The translations under genes and the position numbers were made by a program. A DNA stretch of 64,000 nt from Cryptomeria japonica (taxonomy: Eukaryota > Streptophyta > Pinopsida > Cupressales > Cupressaceae), in assembly GCF_030272615.1 (NCBI RefSeq), contig NC_081410.1, positions 225,545,415 through 225,609,414 of the forward strand, written 5' to 3'. Below, one piece after another: positions 10,225 to 22,200 of the stretch. Within the stretch, counting starts at the first letter, position 1. Every line of letters begins with the position of its first letter. The notes under the pieces are model-generated. The model saw nothing but the letters and a program-made list of their open reading frames with translations. It ran no database searches and was not told the origin of the DNA.

Positions 10225-11905
10225 GTAGCTGATTATATTTGGCCAGGTTCTTGTTTCTTTATTAGTGAGGCTTCTAGGGCCTCAGGTGGGATTCTCACCA
10301 TATGGGATCTATATAAGGTTAACGGAAACTTCATGGGAAGTGATCCTAGTAGTCTCTCTAAAAGTTTTGATGTGGCTAAGTTTTCTTGGTGTTTAGTGAA
10401 TATTTATGCTCCCAACACTCATCACGATCGATTGGTGGTTTGGGAGGATTCAGGAATAAGATCCTGATGGCTCTTGATGATGTTTGGATGGTTGTGGGGG
10501 AATTTAATAACCCCCTATTTCCTTCAAAGAATCTAGGAGGATTGGATGATTACTCTACCAAAATGTTGGATTTGGTTGATTTCATTAATAGGATGGGTCT
10601 TCTGGACATTGACTTGTCTAGTCAATTTTTTACTTGATCCAACCATACGAAAGGAGATAACCTTATTTAAGTACACATGGATAGATTATTGGTCTCAAAT
10701 AATTGGGAGTTGCACTTAAACTCTTCCCTTAGGGCCCTTCCTAGAATAGTCTCTAATCATAATCCTCTCATTCTATATTGGGTGGACAATGTTGGTAAGG
10801 GGCTAGTTCCTTTTTTCTTTGAAATCATGTGGACCTCACACCTTGATTTTTGGGCTTGTATCCAAATTTGGTGGAATACCCTTGTACAAGTCTTAGGTAT
10901 GTTTCTGGTGGCTGAGCAACTCTACATTATTAAGCGAAAATTAAAAGGCTAGAATAAATTTACCTTTGGAAACATTTTTGCTAAGGAAAGGGAGGTTAAT
11001 TCCAAATTGGTTGTTATTCAAGCTCAAATTGCTAATGGGAATAGATCAGAGATTTTTCATAGGGAGGAGGAAAATTTGAGGATGGAATGGAAGGAGAATA
11101 TGAAAAGAAAGGAAATTTTCTGGAAATGGAAATCCAAGGTTCAATGGCTAAAAGAGGGGGATAGTAACTTTGCCTTCTTCCATAGGTCATCCATGAGACA
11201 TAGGAAGAGGAACTCTATTCATTCCTTAGTGGATAATGATAACCAAACTCTTATTCTTAATATAATGTTAGGGGATATGGATACTAGATATTTTTATAAT
11301 GCTTGCAAAGAGGAAACCACTTTTACCCCTCTACTTTGGAGGACCAATTGTTAGACTGTGTATTAAAGTCCATTACGTTGGCTAACAATGCACAATTGTT
11401 GACCCCACTTTTGATGGAAGAGTTTAAGATTGCTACCTTTTCTATGGGTGTTGTAAAAGCCCCAAGTCCAAATGGCTTCCCTTTGGAATATTTTCAATAA
11501 TTTTGGGACATTGTGGGGTTTGACATAACAATGGTTACAAGAGACTTCTTCCATACTGATAAGTGTTTTCAAAAATTGAATAATTCTTTTATTTCTCTAG
11601 TTCCTAAAGTCCATGAGCGGAAGTGCCTTTCAGATTTCAGACATATCATTCTCTATAACATTGTGTATAAGATATTTTCTAATATTTTGATCGACAAACT
11701 CAAGCCATTGCATAATAAATTTATCAGCTCCACTCAAAAGGGGTTTGTTCAAGAAAGACAAATTTTAGATGCTTCTATATCTACTCATGAGATTATTCAT
11801 TCAATGAATAGGTGTGGTTGTCCAGGGATGGTTCTAAAGCTTGATATCTGTAAGTCCTATGATAGAGTTAGATGGTATTTCCTCTTCAAGGTCCTAAGGA
11901 AACTA
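10225..11905 (+). pseudogene. LINE A, ORF2 5' part (endonuclease to RT), plus strand
   Basis: Coding is spread over three frames. Endonuclease pieces are SGGILTIWD, LVNIYAPN (10375-10420), VVGEFNNPL (the GDFN motif with D to E) and a SNHNPLIL segment (SDHxPI motif). Next come the linker KSKVQWLKEGDSNFAFFH (11135) and the RT start APSPNGFPLEYFQ (11460). RT continues FISLVPKV, IILYNIVYKIF, KGFVQERQILDASIS and LKLDICKSYDRVRW. The frame stops at 11905 because a copia element is inserted there. The next LINE codon, GGC, is at 33548, giving RKL-GFQNKL with no loss. The 5' end of the element (ORF1 and the endonuclease start) is missing before about 10225. Confidence 0.85.
11901..11905. repeat. Target site duplication AACTA, left
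   Basis: AACTA sits immediately before the LTR end at 11906 and is repeated exactly at 33543-33547. Confidence 0.9.
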
Positions 11906-13124
11906 TGTTAGACAGTTCAGATAATTAGAAGAAAAATGAGAGGGGGGGGTTGAATCAGTTATCATAGATTACTGAAAGCATTAGCAATTAAAAATTTAAT
12001 ATCAGAACCCAAAATAATAATATTGGAATAACAGTTAATCCAATTAAGCATAAACAGTAATTATAGAATAAAATCCATCCACACAACACCAAGGTTTGTA
12101 CGTGGAAAACCTAGTAAAGGAAAAAACCATGGTGGGAAGCCTACCCACAGTCAGATAATAATTCTACAGTAAGTATGTGAATTACAATGAAGGGACCTGC
12201 ACTTTCTAGAAGCCAACAACCTAGAGCACACTGCTCATTACAAAAGGAGCCTCACTGACTACATATAAATCCAGACTACAATCCGGAGAAGTGTTGAACT
12301 ACAAAAGATAACATTTCCTATGCTAGAGTATAGTTCTGGTTAAGCTCAATACTGAAGGACTAAATCCTCTTACATAAACCCAATTCAATCTCCAATGATC
12401 GACCAACTCCTCTTCCTGAATGATATTACATTATTTGCACATTACATTCCTTGACCATTACCTCTTACATTAACCATGATGATCTACAATGAGATCTTAC
12501 ATCTATTTATACAAACCCTCGACCATAAACAATCAGGCCGACCACCAGATAATAAACTAATTACATAATTACAAAACATGTCGGCCTTAGACCAAACAAG
12601 TAATAGCAACACATAAGACATCTTGAAAATACATAAATAGGTCCTATCCACACGTTACATTAATGCCGGTCCATAACCTAGATCAACCGGGACCAAGTAT
12701 AGGTCCACACGCTTCAGCAATGATCTCCAAATGCCAAGTCTCAAACACGATCACCAACAACATCCTAAAACTCCACCAAAAGTTTCACCAACACCACTTA
12801 TGTAATTCATCAGAGATCTCCATCAAAATCTCTACCTATGAAACCCTCATCGGAACCATAAACCAATCTTCTAAGCAAGCATGATAGCATCCAATCACTA
12901 GACCAAAACCAACTGATCAAATAAGAGTATAATTATCATGAACAAGCAAATTGCATCACCAGATTATACTGAAGTCTATTGGATCATGTCAGATCCAAGT
13001 TAACCAGAAACCACTCAACCTACCGGGACTAGAAGGGTGTCGGTAAAGCATCCAAATAACTAGTGTTGACATCAATGACAAAACATCAATGCAACACATA
13101 ATCAATTCTACCAAATGGCCAACA
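11906..13124 (-). mobile_element. 3' LTR of copia family 1
   Basis: 1219 bp. On the minus strand it starts TGTTGGCCATTTGG at 13124, directly after the polypurine tract AAAGGGGGAGAT. It ends with the inverse of TGTTAGACAGTTCAG at 11906. A TATA box, TATAAATAG on the minus strand, lies at 12503-12511. The ORFs at 12663-12884 and 12989-13222 lie inside the LTR and are not genes. Confidence 0.93.
12503..12511 (-). promoter_or_regulatory. TATA box in family 1 LTR
   Basis: The minus strand reads TATAAATAG followed by ATGTAAGATCTCATTG, conserved in the other LTR at about 32921-32930. Confidence 0.6.
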
Positions 13125-13479
13125 ATCTCCCCCTTTGGCATTGATGGCAACACTAGATGTGAAAAACATCTAAGTACCAAGAAATGCCAAACAAGTCTCC
13201 CCCTGTGGAAGACAACCAACAATCATTTGCATATAGCTATGAATATCAATATCTCTCACCCTTTGAATAATCTCTCCCTTTGAAATTTTTACTTTTTCAC
13301 ATCACTATCTCTCCCCCTTTGACATCAATGCCAAAAATCTGATAGAAATATCAAAGCAAAAATATAAGCCTCTGAATCTCAAAGCTGACTACCCCCCCTG
13401 AGCAGTAGCATCCCACATCATTACCAGAATGAATAGTATCTTTGATAATGCATGTCAGACCGATGCAAAACCACATTAA
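13125..13479 (-). promoter_or_regulatory. Family 1 3' untranslated region with repeated polypurine tracts
   Basis: The tract adjoining the LTR is 13125-13136 (AAAGGGGGAGAT on the minus strand). Similar purine runs lie near 13196-13205, 13270-13280 and 13305-13322. Some carry the same CATCAATGCCAAAGGGGGAGA context. This mirrors the multiple tracts at 3900-4123. Confidence 0.65.
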
Positions 13480-16400
13480 TCAAGTCTCTACTGGAAGGGC
13501 AAAAACCCCCAATCTATCTCTCAGGTACTCAAATGATTCCTTGGATAAAGGTTTAGTGAAAATATTTGCAATCTGTTCTTTAGTGTTCACATAAACCAAT
13601 CTAACTTCATTTGCTTCTACCTTCTCCTTAAAAAAGTTATACTTGATAGATATGTGTTTTTTCTTAGAACGAAATACTAGATTCTTTGATATATCAATAG
13701 CAGAAGAGTTATCATAGTGAATAACTACTGGTGCATCACAATCCACCTTTATATCCTTCAACATTTTCTTCATCCATAAAAATTGTGTACTATTAGTAGC
13801 AGTAGCAACATACTCAACTTTAATAGTAGATAAAGAAGTTCATGATTGTTTCTTGCTGATCCATGAAACCAACTTCTTTCCAAGAAAGAAAGATCCATCA
13901 GAAGTACTTTTCTGGTCATCAACATCTTCAACCCAATCAACATTTATATATGCACATAAAGTAAAGTTATCATCCTTAGGATACCATAAGCCATATTCTG
14001 ATGTACCTTGCAAGTATCTAAAAATCCTTTTCACCGCCATCTCATGATTTTCTCTAGGATCACTCTAAAATATTGAAACAATACAAACAACATTCACAAT
14101 GTCAGGCCTAGTCTGAGTCAAATAAAGAAGACCTCCAATCATAGATTTGTATCTTGTAGGATTTACCAATGTAGAAACATATTTTCTTGTCAATTTCTCA
14201 CTTGTAAGCATAGGTGTACTTACCAGTTTAGAATCTCCCATACCAAATTTCTTCAACAATTCTTTAGCATATTTAGTTTGACAGATAAAAATGCCTTTGT
14301 CAATTTGAGTAATTTGCAAACCTAAGAAAAATTTCATCTCACCAATCATAGACATCTCAAATTCTTTCTCCATATTCTTAGAAAATTCTATGCATAATTT
14401 ATCTTCACCTCCAAAAATAATATCATCAACAATTACTTCAACAATTAGTATATCATCATCAGTGATTTTATAATATAAATTACTGTCAGCACTTCCCCTA
14501 GTAAAACCAAGATTCAAAATATATTTATCCAACTTTGCATACCAAGATCTAGGTTCTTGTTTCAATCCATATAAAGATTTCCTTAACCTACAAACCATAT
14601 ATGTATCATCTGATAGTGAAAAACCATCAGGTTGCTCAATATAAACTTCCTCATCAAGATCCCCATTAAAAAATGCACATTTAATATCCATCTGATAAAC
14701 CTTGTAGTTTATATAAGTAGGATAGGCAAGAAATAATCTTACAGCTTCAATCCTAGCTACCGGTGCAAAAGTCTCTCCATAATCAATTCCTTCCTTTTGA
14801 GAATATCCTTTACAAACCAATCTAGCCTTATTCCTTATAAATTTACCATCCTCATTCAATTTGTTCCTAAAAACCCATTTAGTTCCAATAACATTTTTAT
14901 TTTTAGGCTGGGGAACAAAAGTCCATGTGTTATTTTTTTCAATCTAATCTAATTCTTCTTCCATAGCTTTTAACCAAAATTCATCTTTCCATGCCTCAAT
15001 TACTGATACCAGTTCAACTTGTGAAATTAAAAATACCTCATTAGTTGCCAATCTTCTTCTTGTCATCACTCCATTTCTCTTATCCCCAATGATTTGATAT
15101 TCAGAATGATTCGGTCTCACATACCTAGGAGTCTTCTAACTCTCTATTCATCTTCCCTATTCTTCAGTTACTATAGAATTCTCTGATGTTGATGCAATAA
15201 CTAGTTCAACTCTTTGTTCTAGTAAAGGTACTACCAGTTCAGATATAATCATTTCTACTACTAGTTCATTTTCATAAACCCTGATTTGACTTTTGTTTAA
15301 CTCATCTACTTTGACATTAGCACTCTCCACAATTCTCTGCAATCTCTTGTTATAACATCTATATGTTTTGCTTTCATTAGAATAACCAAGAAATGTGCCT
15401 TCATCACATCTAGGATCAAACTTCCCAATAGTATCATCTCTCCTGATATAACATTTACTACCAAAAATTATGAAATACTTAATTGTAGGTGTATTGCCAA
15501 ACCATAATTCATAAGGTGTCTTACCAATTTCTCCTTTGATATGTACTATGTTGAATGTCTAAACTATTGTACTCACTGCTTCTCTCCAATAGATATGAGG
15601 TAAATTAGCTTCCATAATCATTGTTCTAGTAGCATCCAAGATAATTCTATTTTTCCTTTCCACAACTCCATTCTGTTGAGGTGTCTGGGGAGCAGAAAAT
15701 TATCTTCTTATGTCATGCTTGTCGCAAAAGTTATTAAACTCATCGGATGTGAATTCTCCACCATGATCTGATCTCAAACATTTAATCTTCAATCCTATCT
15801 CAATTTTCACTTTATCCTTAAAGAATTTAAACTTTTCAAATGCTTCAAATTTTTCTCTCAAAAAAGTAACCCATGTCATTCTAGAATAATCATCAATGAT
15901 TAGCATGAAATATCTATCACCATGAAAACTTTTAACTCTAGTAGGGCCACACAAATCGGTATGAATAAGATCAAGAACATCATTTGATTTATCTTCTATA
16001 CTCCTAAAAGAGGTTCTAACATGTTTACCCATTTTACATTCTTTACATACCGGATTATAGAACTTCATAATCTTAGGTATATCTCTAACAGCCTTAGTTG
16101 AACTGATCTTCACAATGCAATCAAAATTCACATGACATGGCCTTTTATGTCATAGCCAACTCTCATCAATATGTGTAATCAAACATGTCTTCTCACCAAA
16201 GTTTAAATCAAAATATTACCTTTTGTCTGTGTACCAGTTGCAATCTCCAAGCTAGATCTGTTAATGATTTTGCATTTTCCATCCTTGAACTATAATTGAA
16301 ATCTCTTATCTACCAATTGTCCTACACTCATTAGATTATGCTTCAAACCTTCATCATAATAAACATTGTTAGTATTGTTCTTACCTTCCAATGATATAGT

Positions 16401-16817
16401 TCCTTTTCCTTTGATCATACATGCCTTGTCATCTCCAAATCTAACTAGTCCACCATCAAATTCTTGCAAAGACAGAAACTTCCCTTTATCTCCAGTCATA
16501 TGATGTGAACAACCACTATCAATTACCCATTCATCCTTGTCCTCAATTTTAGCAGCAAGTGCCTTCTCTTCAGGTACATTCTCTTCCAGTGTCGGATCAT
16601 ATTCCTTGATATCCAAGAACACCCATTCCTTCCCATTGTTGGATCCACTAGCAGAGTCTTCTATCGATTCATCATCTGAATCAATAATGCCTTCCTCATC
16701 CGCTATGTAGAATGATTTGTCTCTATTTTTCTTGAATTTATACTTGTTCTGATATCTAGGGTTAGGCTTAAATGATCTTTTAACTCTTTCTTCAAATCTT
16801 GAATTCTTTCGAGACAT
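13480..16817 (-). pseudogene. Copia family 1 pol (protease, integrase, RT, RNase H)
   Basis: Protease reads WVIDSGCSHHMTG (about 16530). GAG-pre-integrase/integrase reads NPVCKECKMGKH, LIHTDLCGPTRV, DDYSRMTWV and CLRSDHGGEFTSDEF (16131-15700). Reverse transcriptase spans 15000-14065: [48 protein letters not shown] and [10 protein letters not shown], where YVDD has become VDD without the Tyr. RNase H follows: KSTSDGSFFLG, SWISKKQS, HYDNSSAIDISKNLVF and ANIFTKPLS, ending FALPVET at 13480. From 16131 to 13480 one frame holds, broken by about seven stops. A frameshift near 16140-16290 and another near 16815 separate it from protease and gag. It cannot make a full polyprotein. Confidence 0.92.
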
Positions 16818-17315
16818 CTAGATGCAAAATGACCAATCTTATTACATGCAAAACATTTAAAAGGTGCTTTTCCTTCATACTTACTTCCTACCAGTCCTTT
16901 CAGTACTCTTCTAGCAAACAGTGATTCAAGTTGCTCAAACTCATCATCTTTGCTCTTCATATTTTCTAATTATTTTTTATATAAAGTTTTCTAGTCTTGC
17001 TTAGTGGTTGTAGATGTAGATGCATGAAAAGCAGGTTAAGTCTTCATAGCTCTAGAAGGTCCAAATTCCTCAAGTTCAAAAGTAGATAGTTTCCCAACCA
17101 AGGTATCTTTGTTGATAGATGTATTATTCATTGTTCTCAACCCATTAATAGAAGTAGCCTTCATTTTGTAAGCCAATGGTAGGGCTCTCAGGAATTTAAA
17201 AACAATTTCATCTTCGCTCAGAGTTCCACCACAACATTGAATTCCCATAACAATCTCATTTACAATTTCCATGAATGCAGTATTCCTTTCATCTTCTTCC
17301 ATCTTCAGGTTTTCA
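16703..17315 (-). pseudogene. Copia family 1 gag, C-terminal part
   Basis: The frame enters at the insertion point as TATGAAAACCTG (YENLKMEEDERN), then reads DEIVFKFLRALPLAYKMK and STFELEEFGPSRAMKT to a stop at 17036. It resumes with KDDEFEQLESLFAR and the zinc knuckle CFACNKIGHFASRC (about 16850), an intact CX2CX4HX4C. It continues from the N-terminal gag piece at 31884-32266: when the 14.6-kb insertion and one TATCT copy are removed, RVRY and YENL join in frame. A one-base shift near 16815 leads into the pol frame. Confidence 0.88.
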
Positions 17316-17320
17316 TATCT
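17316..17320. repeat. Target site duplication TATCT, left
   Basis: TATCT precedes the LTR start TGTTGG at 17321 and is repeated exactly at 31879-31883. Confidence 0.92.
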
Positions 17321-17386
17321 TGTTGGCATTATGTGAACCGGTATGTGGACATAATGAGATTGTATGTTGTCATTGATGTCAATATG
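17321..17386 (+). mobile_element. 5' LTR of copia family 2, left piece
   Basis: Starts TGTTGGCATTATGTGAACCGG and runs to GATGTCAATATG, where LINE B is inserted. The same GTTGTCATTGATGTCAATATG segment is intact in the solo LTR at 41280-41300. Confidence 0.9.
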
Positions 17387-17575
17387 TTTTTTATTAATGA
17401 AAAAGCAGGTTTTGAAGGGGCCCCGAAACCCTTTACAAGCAAGACTTAAACAACAAAGCCATGAGAAACAGAGAGGAACAGAACCAAAAAGAAAAAACAA
17501 TGGAAAACCGAAGAAAACCCACAAAAGCCCCAAAAAGCTAGTAGGCCTTCCAAGAATCAAATTTTTTCCAGGGCT

Positions 17576-17957
17576 TTAGCCAAGGTGTTGCTAATTTCTT
17601 GCAGCTCTTTGATGTTGTCTTTGAAGTTGGGTGGATCCTTAGCAGCAACAACCACAACTTTCTTGATACTGGCCCTGGTTCTCTTCGCAGTCCCGCCCAC
17701 CAGGGTAGCATCACCACTTCCAGTCTAGATGGTCTCCTCCTCTAGGTCAAGATCCACAACTGGTTTAGGGGTATGGTCAAAGACCTTGGCAATGTCCTCC
17801 AGGTTTTTGGTGATAGCAGAGAGGATACTTGGGATAATTCCCATCAGATTTTTCATCGCTTCTTTTCCCTCTTCCAACAATTTTACCTTGTTCTCCATTT
17901 CCTGCTTCCAATTAATATGCTCTCTGTTTTCATCTCCTTCTTTTTATCCGAATTTAT
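17576..17957 (-). pseudogene. LINE B ORF3, frameshifted C-terminal extension
   Basis: After the ORF3 stop at 17958, a shifted frame keeps a charged, coiled-coil-like sequence: KLGKEIDKFG, stop, WKQEMENKVKLLEEGKEAMK, NLEDIAKVFD, a basic TAKRTRASIKK patch and LQEISNTLAKALEKI before a stop. It is probably the original C-terminus of ORF3. About 190 bp of 3' untranslated region follow. Confidence 0.55.
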
Positions 17958-19091
17958 CTATTTCTTTTCCAAGTTTTTCATGGTTTCGTAGGTCCGTCTG
18001 TCGAAATCCATTCTGGCCTCCGAGAGCTTCTTGAGATTATCCAAGATAAGCCCCTCACCAGTACTTTCCTTGTCCTTGCTATCCATGTCCTCAGTCGGGT
18101 CCTTCTCAGAGTCTTTATTTATTTTCTTCTCAGAATTAACTTTGGTTTCCTCATTATCCTTGGGAGCCATTTCTTCCATCAGATAGCTATTGTCCTTACT
18201 AGGGTGATCGCTTAGAATAGGGCTATCTTGACGAGGCTCAAAATCTCCACTTTCTTCCTCATTGCCCAGCTCCTCTTCTTTCCAGTTGTCTTCACCGTTA
18301 GATTCGTCCGTCTCCATACCACTGCTTTCCTTGACAATGTCCTCTGTTTCCAACCCAGGGGCACTTTTTCTTTTCTTGCTAGAAGATGCCTTCTCCTTGC
18401 TAGTTTCTCCCTCTTCCATCTTTCTCTTACCCGAGGAAGCGGAAATCCGCTTATTTTCCTGTAGAGCAAGGGTTTTGCAATGCTCATAGATGAGCAGCAG
18501 GAGCCCGTAGTGGAGAATCGGGCTAGAAAGGTTAGTCCTGTGTTTGTTGAGGCACATGGAAAGGGACCGAAAAAGGTAGTAGGGCAGAGACACCTTTTTG
18601 TCATGTCTGAAATGGTTTAAGAGAACAAAGTGGTAGGTGTGGGCCCTGGAGAAACGGCCTTCAATCGTGATATACTCCATGATTGCGTTCAGGACCCAGC
18701 CCCACAACTTCTTGATGTTTGCAGCTTCGTAGTAGCCCCCGGTAGCCTTGCCTATTTTAGCCCGCTCTTTCTCTTTCCACGAGAGCAGGTTAACCACATT
18801 GTTGGAGACCTTGAGGTCTTGAAAGAAGTTAAGCCTAGTGTGGGGCATTCTAGTCACAATTGAAATAAGCCCAGCGTCTAGCTTAAATTTAACTCCATAA
18901 AGTTTAAAAGAGCCATTAGACCAGTTTTTAGAAATCTTGGAAATGGCTAAGTTAACCCTACCTTTGTCATAGTCCTCAAGCTTTTCCATGAAGCTGGTAA
19001 GAGAGACCTTCTCCAGTTTCACCCAAACTTTTGGCATTTCTTTCCAGGTCGACGTGTTGTCAGGTTCTTCGCGTCTTAGGTCTCCTCCCAT
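17958..19091 (-). CDS. LINE B third ORF (ORF3), unknown function
   Basis: An uninterrupted 377-codon ORF starting 178 bp after the ORF2 stop. An in-frame TAG lies 30 bp upstream of the first ATG. Residues 1-210 look globular (KLYGVKFKLDAGLISIV, YHFVLLNHFRHDKKVSLPYYLF, ILHYGLLLLIYEHCK). Residues 215-360 are low-complexity and charged, with KRK/KKRK nuclear-signal-like patches and acidic runs (EEELGNEEE); the end is helical. A homologous but broken ORF follows the RNase H of LINE A (36889-38340). A C-terminal piece related to that of LINE A is at 50536-50727. The HFxLLNHF-(S)LPxxL layout faintly recalls the putative plant transposon protein domain. It is not any standard LINE domain I know. It is the only long intact frame in this element. 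Confidence 0.75.
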   Translation of the reverse strand: MGGDLRREEPDNTSTWKEMPKVWVKLEKVSLTSFMEKLEDYDKGRVNLAISKISKNWSNGSFKLYGVKFKLDAGLISIVTRMPHTRLNFFQDLKVSNNVVNLLSWKEKERAKIGKATGGYYEAANIKKLWGWVLNAIMEYITIEGRFSRAHTYHFVLLNHFRHDKKVSLPYYLFRSLSMCLNKHRTNLSSPILHYGLLLLIYEHCKTLALQENKRISASSGKRKMEEGETSKEKASSSKKRKSAPGLETEDIVKESSGMETDESNGEDNWKEEELGNEEESGDFEPRQDSPILSDHPSKDNSYLMEEMAPKDNEETKVNSEKKINKDSEKDPTEDMDSKDKESTGEGLILDNLKKLSEARMDFDRRTYETMKNLEKK

Positions 19092-19269
19092 TTCTGGTTG
19101 CAGGCTATCTTCTCTGTTTCTCTACAAATTGAGACCTTCTTTCCTAATGCTGCTTAAGTTTTCACACTGAGTAACCCACAAAGCGTGTAGTGATTTATTG
19201 GAGATAGTAGGAGATCTACTGCAATGCCAGGTGATGATGACCTTTCTAGCAAGGCGTAAATGATTCTTT

Positions 19270-22200
19270 TTACTTGTCATGATTTAATTGTCCTTCTCTC
19301 CCCATATAATGGTCCTTTCTGAGGATCTCTTTAATATCTAAATTGAGGTCATCCTCATGCCAAATCATTTGAGAGTCAGAGTTAACTCTAGTATTCACTA
19401 AACAGTCAACAACATTGTTTTTCTCTCTGAAGGCATGTTGTATAATAATTTCTTTGAAACTGGTGATGATCTCTCTAGCTTTCATGGTGATATTCTCAAT
19501 AGACCAAGAGGGCTCCAATTCCCCCTTTAAGCACTTAATAATATTAAGTGAATCCACCTCAAGCCAAATTTTATCATAATTAAGCTTTTTGGCTATAATT
19601 AAGGTATTCAAGGCAGCAGAGGCTTCAGCAAAATGGCTAGTTTGATTCCCCAGAGGACCAGCCACCGCCTTAAGACAACTTCCAGCAAAATTCCTGACAA
19701 TGCCCCCATATCCAGCTTTACCCAGATTCCCTTTAGAAGCCCCATCGAAGTTAGCCTTAATCCATCCCTACGGGAGAAAACACCAGACAAGACCTTCTTT
19801 GCCTTTCTCCTTGCTAGTAGTAGTAGTAGAAAGGTTCCACCTGTCTTTGAAATCATCTTTAGCAGCAAGTCCCTGATCAGTACAATAGAGGCATTCAAAA
19901 ATACTCCTAAAGATTTTATCTGCAACCACTTCAGGAATAGCCCTTTTATCTCTGAAAATTCTGTTGTTGTGCTCTTTCCATATATTCCAAATAACAATCA
20001 GCAGAGTAAGTCTCCAGGTCTCCACAATTTTAGGATTAGAGTTAGGACAATGCCATTGAAGCCAAGTGTCACCAAGAGAGTTCAGGAAGACCCAGCTTAG
20101 GTTCCACCTGGAAAGGATGATTTTCCAGATATCCTAGCTAAAAGAGCATTGATTGAGAATATGGCAAGTTGTCTCTTCTTCCCTGCAACAAAGAGAACAC
20201 CTAGTAGGAAAAATAATGCCTCTTTTATGAATATTATCCAGGGTTAATATCTTATTTTGGATAAAAATCCAAAAGAAGATGTTGACTTTGGGAACTAATT
20301 TCTTATTCCAAACTTTAGCCCAGATGGGAATATCTTCCACTAGGACATTGTGAATAGATATAGCAGAGGAAATAGAGTATTTCCCATCCAGAGTTTCCCC
20401 CCATATCAGTATGTCATCTTTGTTGTCTCTAGGGATTTTAGTAGAGAGAGCAATCTGAAGGAACTTGAGATCCGGACACTGTTGGCTAAAGTCAATCCAG
20501 TCCTCATTTCTCCAATAATCTCTTACCATTTCACCATACCTACATTTGAAACTGTCTTTCCAATCTTTGAGGATAGGAATTTCCTCCAGAGGTTTATCCA
20601 GGATCCATCTATCTTCCCAAAATCTTATTTCCCTCCCATCCCCAAGGTTCCAGGTTTTGCTAGCAGCAGCCCAGCTTTTAGCAGATTGCACGACATTCCA
20701 AATGGCAGATCCATCAACAAAGAAAGAGTTGTCAAAGAATTCTTCCTCAGAAGGTTTCATATAGAGATATTTATTTTTCCAAATAGAGTTCCATTCTCTT
20801 TCCTCCCCTTTGAATCTACATATTTTCTTGGCTAATAAAGCTTTATTCATAGAACCAATGTTCCTTAAGCCCAGCCCACCTGAGGCCTTAGGGGAACAAA
20901 TGTTATTCTAGGTAATAAGGGGGATTCTATTTTTAACTTCCACACCCGACCAGAGGAACTTTTTTTGGATTCTTTCAATAGCTTCTGCAAACTTTGAGGG
21001 GATTTTGAACAAGCTAAGAGCATACATAGGAAGATTTTGGAGAGTGGCTTTGAGCAGAGTGACTTTACCAGCTTGACTAAGGACAACCCCTTTCCAGCCA
21101 GTGAGTTTCAAGTTAAGTTTGTCTATTAACTTATTCCAGAAGGAATGCTCGGGCTTGAGACATAGAGGAAGCCCCAAATAGGTAGAAGGAAACTCAGATA
21201 TCTTGCATCCAAGAATCCTACCAATCCTTATTTGCCTTTGGGTCGGGGTGTTGATGAAAAATAGAGAGCTTTTATCCCAGTTGATTTTTTGACCAGAGGC
21301 AGATTCATAGGTATTCAGAATAATCTTCATATTTTTGGCTTCCAAGATGGTGGCTTCCCCCATGGTGATAGAGTCATCAACGAATTGTTCATGGGAGCAG
21401 AAAACATTGGATGAAGAAGGTTTCAGACCCTTAAAATTTCCTTCTTCCACATTTTTAAGGATGAATCTACCCAGGCATTCAACAAGAATGGTGAATAGGA
21501 TAGGGGAGATGGGGTCTCCCTATCTGAAACCTCTGGAGCTTTTGAAGAAACTAGACGGGGAGCCATTAACAATAACAACAGAGGAGGAAGTTTCCATGAG
21601 TTGAGAACAAAGCTGGGTAAGTTTGTCACCAAAACCAAACAATTTCATGATCCTAAGGTGAAACTATCAGTTCACTCTATCAAAAGCTTTAGCCATGTCT
21701 AACTTAAGGAAGAATCCCTGGTTATTTGCCACTTTCAGGGAGTGGATATTTTCATGAACAGAGATAATAGAGTCCAAAATCTGTCTTTCGGGGACAAAGC
21801 CGTTCTGTTGGACAGAGATAATCCTTGGGAGAACATCCAGCAACCTAGAAGTCAAAACCTTGGAAAGGATCTTGTAGACAGAGTTACACAAACTGATGGG
21901 TCTAAACTTGTTAAGAGAATTAGCTCCACGGTTCTTTGGGATTAGGACAATGAAAGTGGCATTCAGTTCCTTAAGAAATCTTTTGGAGCCAAAGAATTCC
22001 TTAACACCATTGCATATGTCAGCCTCCACAATGTGCCAGAAGTTTTGGAAGAAAAACATGGGGAAGCCATCTGGACTAGGGGATTTATCACCCTGAAAGG
22101 AGAACACCGCCTTTCTGATTTCTGGATTAGAAGGAATATGGGATAAGAGGCGATTGTCAGCTTTCGACAGGATAGAAGGGATAGCTTGTAAAAGGGTATT

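Noticed and set aside
17036..17560. 174-codon minus-strand ORF
   Set aside because: A chimera crossing the LINE B end, the copia 2 LTR start and the copia 1 gag; only the gag part is real.
18228..18863. Plus-strand ORFs opposite LINE B ORF3
   Set aside because: Antisense shadows of the 377-codon frame.
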